Below are positions 13,041-13,369 of a DNA stretch of 13,369 bases, piece after piece (position 1 is the stretch's first letter; each line of letters opens with the position of its first letter). Where the stretch lies: positions 1-13,369 of the forward strand of contig JAEYAG010000120.1 in NCBI GenBank assembly GCA_023451265.1, given 5' to 3'. This DNA comes from Actinomycetes bacterium. GTDB taxonomy: Bacteria > Actinomycetota > Actinomycetes > Actinomycetales > Microbacteriaceae. Under the pieces are notes generated by a model that saw only the letters and a program-made list of their open reading frames with translations, did no database searches and was not told where the DNA came from. Position numbers and translations under genes: made by a program.

Positions 13041-13369
13041 AGACCGGCCGCCAGCTCCGCGAACACGTCGTCGGCGTCGTCGTGATGCGCGAGCGCCGCG
13101 GCCTGCCCTGCCCACTGGCTGACCAGGTCGCTGCGGCCCTGCGCGGCCGCTGGAGTGCGAAACCGACCGGTGAGCCAGTTCTGCGCCGGGAACGGCAGGA
13201 CCGGCGCGGCTTCCAGCAGCTCCATGGCGCGGTTGGGGATGCCGCGGGCCAGCCGCCCGCTCATCGCCCGCGTCAGCACTGTGCTGTCGTCCGCGGCGGC
13301 GGCGATCGCGGCGCGGTGGCCGGCGGTCGCGGCAGACTGACGGGTCCGCAGGAACGCGGTGCCCACCTG
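13028..13369 (-). CDS. Nitronate monooxygenase (2-nitropropane dioxygenase) family protein, C-terminal part
   Basis: The last 113 residues enter from the right edge and end at the TAG at 13030-13028. The fragment starts QVGTAFLRTRQS, the region after the FMN-binding core in which family members have 'vqlGTaFl'. It continues HRAAIAAAADDSTVLTRAMSGRLARGIPNRAMELLE, matching the usual 'T.vTra.sGR.aRgl.N' stretch, then a Gln/Trp/Ala-rich tail with LVSQWAGQAA. The FMN-dependent enzyme oxidises alkyl nitronates such as propionate 3-nitronate. The catalytic His and FMN-phosphate loop lie outside the window. The family call rests on the GTAFL and TGR-like motifs. Confidence 0.8.
   Translation of the reverse strand, partial: QVGTAFLRTRQSAATAGHRAAIAAAADDSTVLTRAMSGRLARGIPNRAMELLEAAPVLPFPAQNWLTGRFRTPAAAQGRSDLVSQWAGQAAALAHHDDADDVFAELAAGLPRG

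Noticed and set aside
1..13369. tRNA, rRNA, CRISPR arrays, insertion sequences, integrases or riboswitches.
   Set aside because: None was recognised. Coding is almost continuous and the only repeat-like element is the hairpin inside lysE.

Overview
The window comes from a high-GC actinobacterium, most likely Microbacteriaceae and probably Microbacterium. The evidence is the very high GC with strong G/C third-position bias, tightly packed ATGA-overlapping operons, apparent leaderless promoters, an actinobacterial lysG/lysE pair, and heavy use of the word GGATGCC/GGCATCC. The genus is an inference from these features; no marker gene is present.

Region 1 (1-8280). A fragment of a MarR-like regulator (1-120, plus strand) converges on a seven-gene minus-strand operon that reads from 8169 down to 151. 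In transcription order it encodes a Gfo/Idh/MocA oxidoreductase, an RbsA/MglA-type double ATPase, two BPD_transp_2 permeases, a lipoprotein sugar-binding protein, a D-tagatose/D-allulose 3-epimerase-like TIM barrel and a second, larger sugar-isomerase-like TIM barrel. The first four genes are joined by 4-base ATGA overlaps. A strong stem-loop follows the binding-protein gene. The ATPase reading frame is broken at about position 6505, just after the first Walker B motif; this is either a real lesion or a sequence error. A ROK-family regulator (8281-9495) is divergent from the operon, and a 7-bp inverted repeat sits on the likely operon promoter. Together these genes look like uptake and oxidation/isomerisation of an unusual sugar, cyclitol or glycoside. 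One Gfo/Idh dehydrogenase plus two TIM-barrel proteins suggests either a 3-keto-sugar (levoglucosan-like) route or an inositol-like route; the sequence does not fix the substrate.

Region 2 (9496-11557). A zinc-independent NADPH:quinone reductase-like MDR protein (plus strand) converges on lysG. An 11-bp perfect inverted repeat covers both stop codons and makes both proteins end in Glu-Ser.

Region 3 (10655-12355). lysG and lysE are divergent and share a 69-bp control region in which both start codons lie six bases after a -10 hexamer, so both messages are probably leaderless. lysE carries an in-frame 69-bp hairpin element with rare codons in its central hydrophilic loop; it looks like an inserted REP-like repeat.

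Region 4 (12368-13369). A DUF1801 protein and an acylphosphatase are divergent, with a 9-bp inverted repeat between them. The C-terminal part of a nitronate monooxygenase-like protein runs off the right edge. No tRNA, rRNA, CRISPR array, transposase or phage gene is visible. All stretches over 300 bases are coding.
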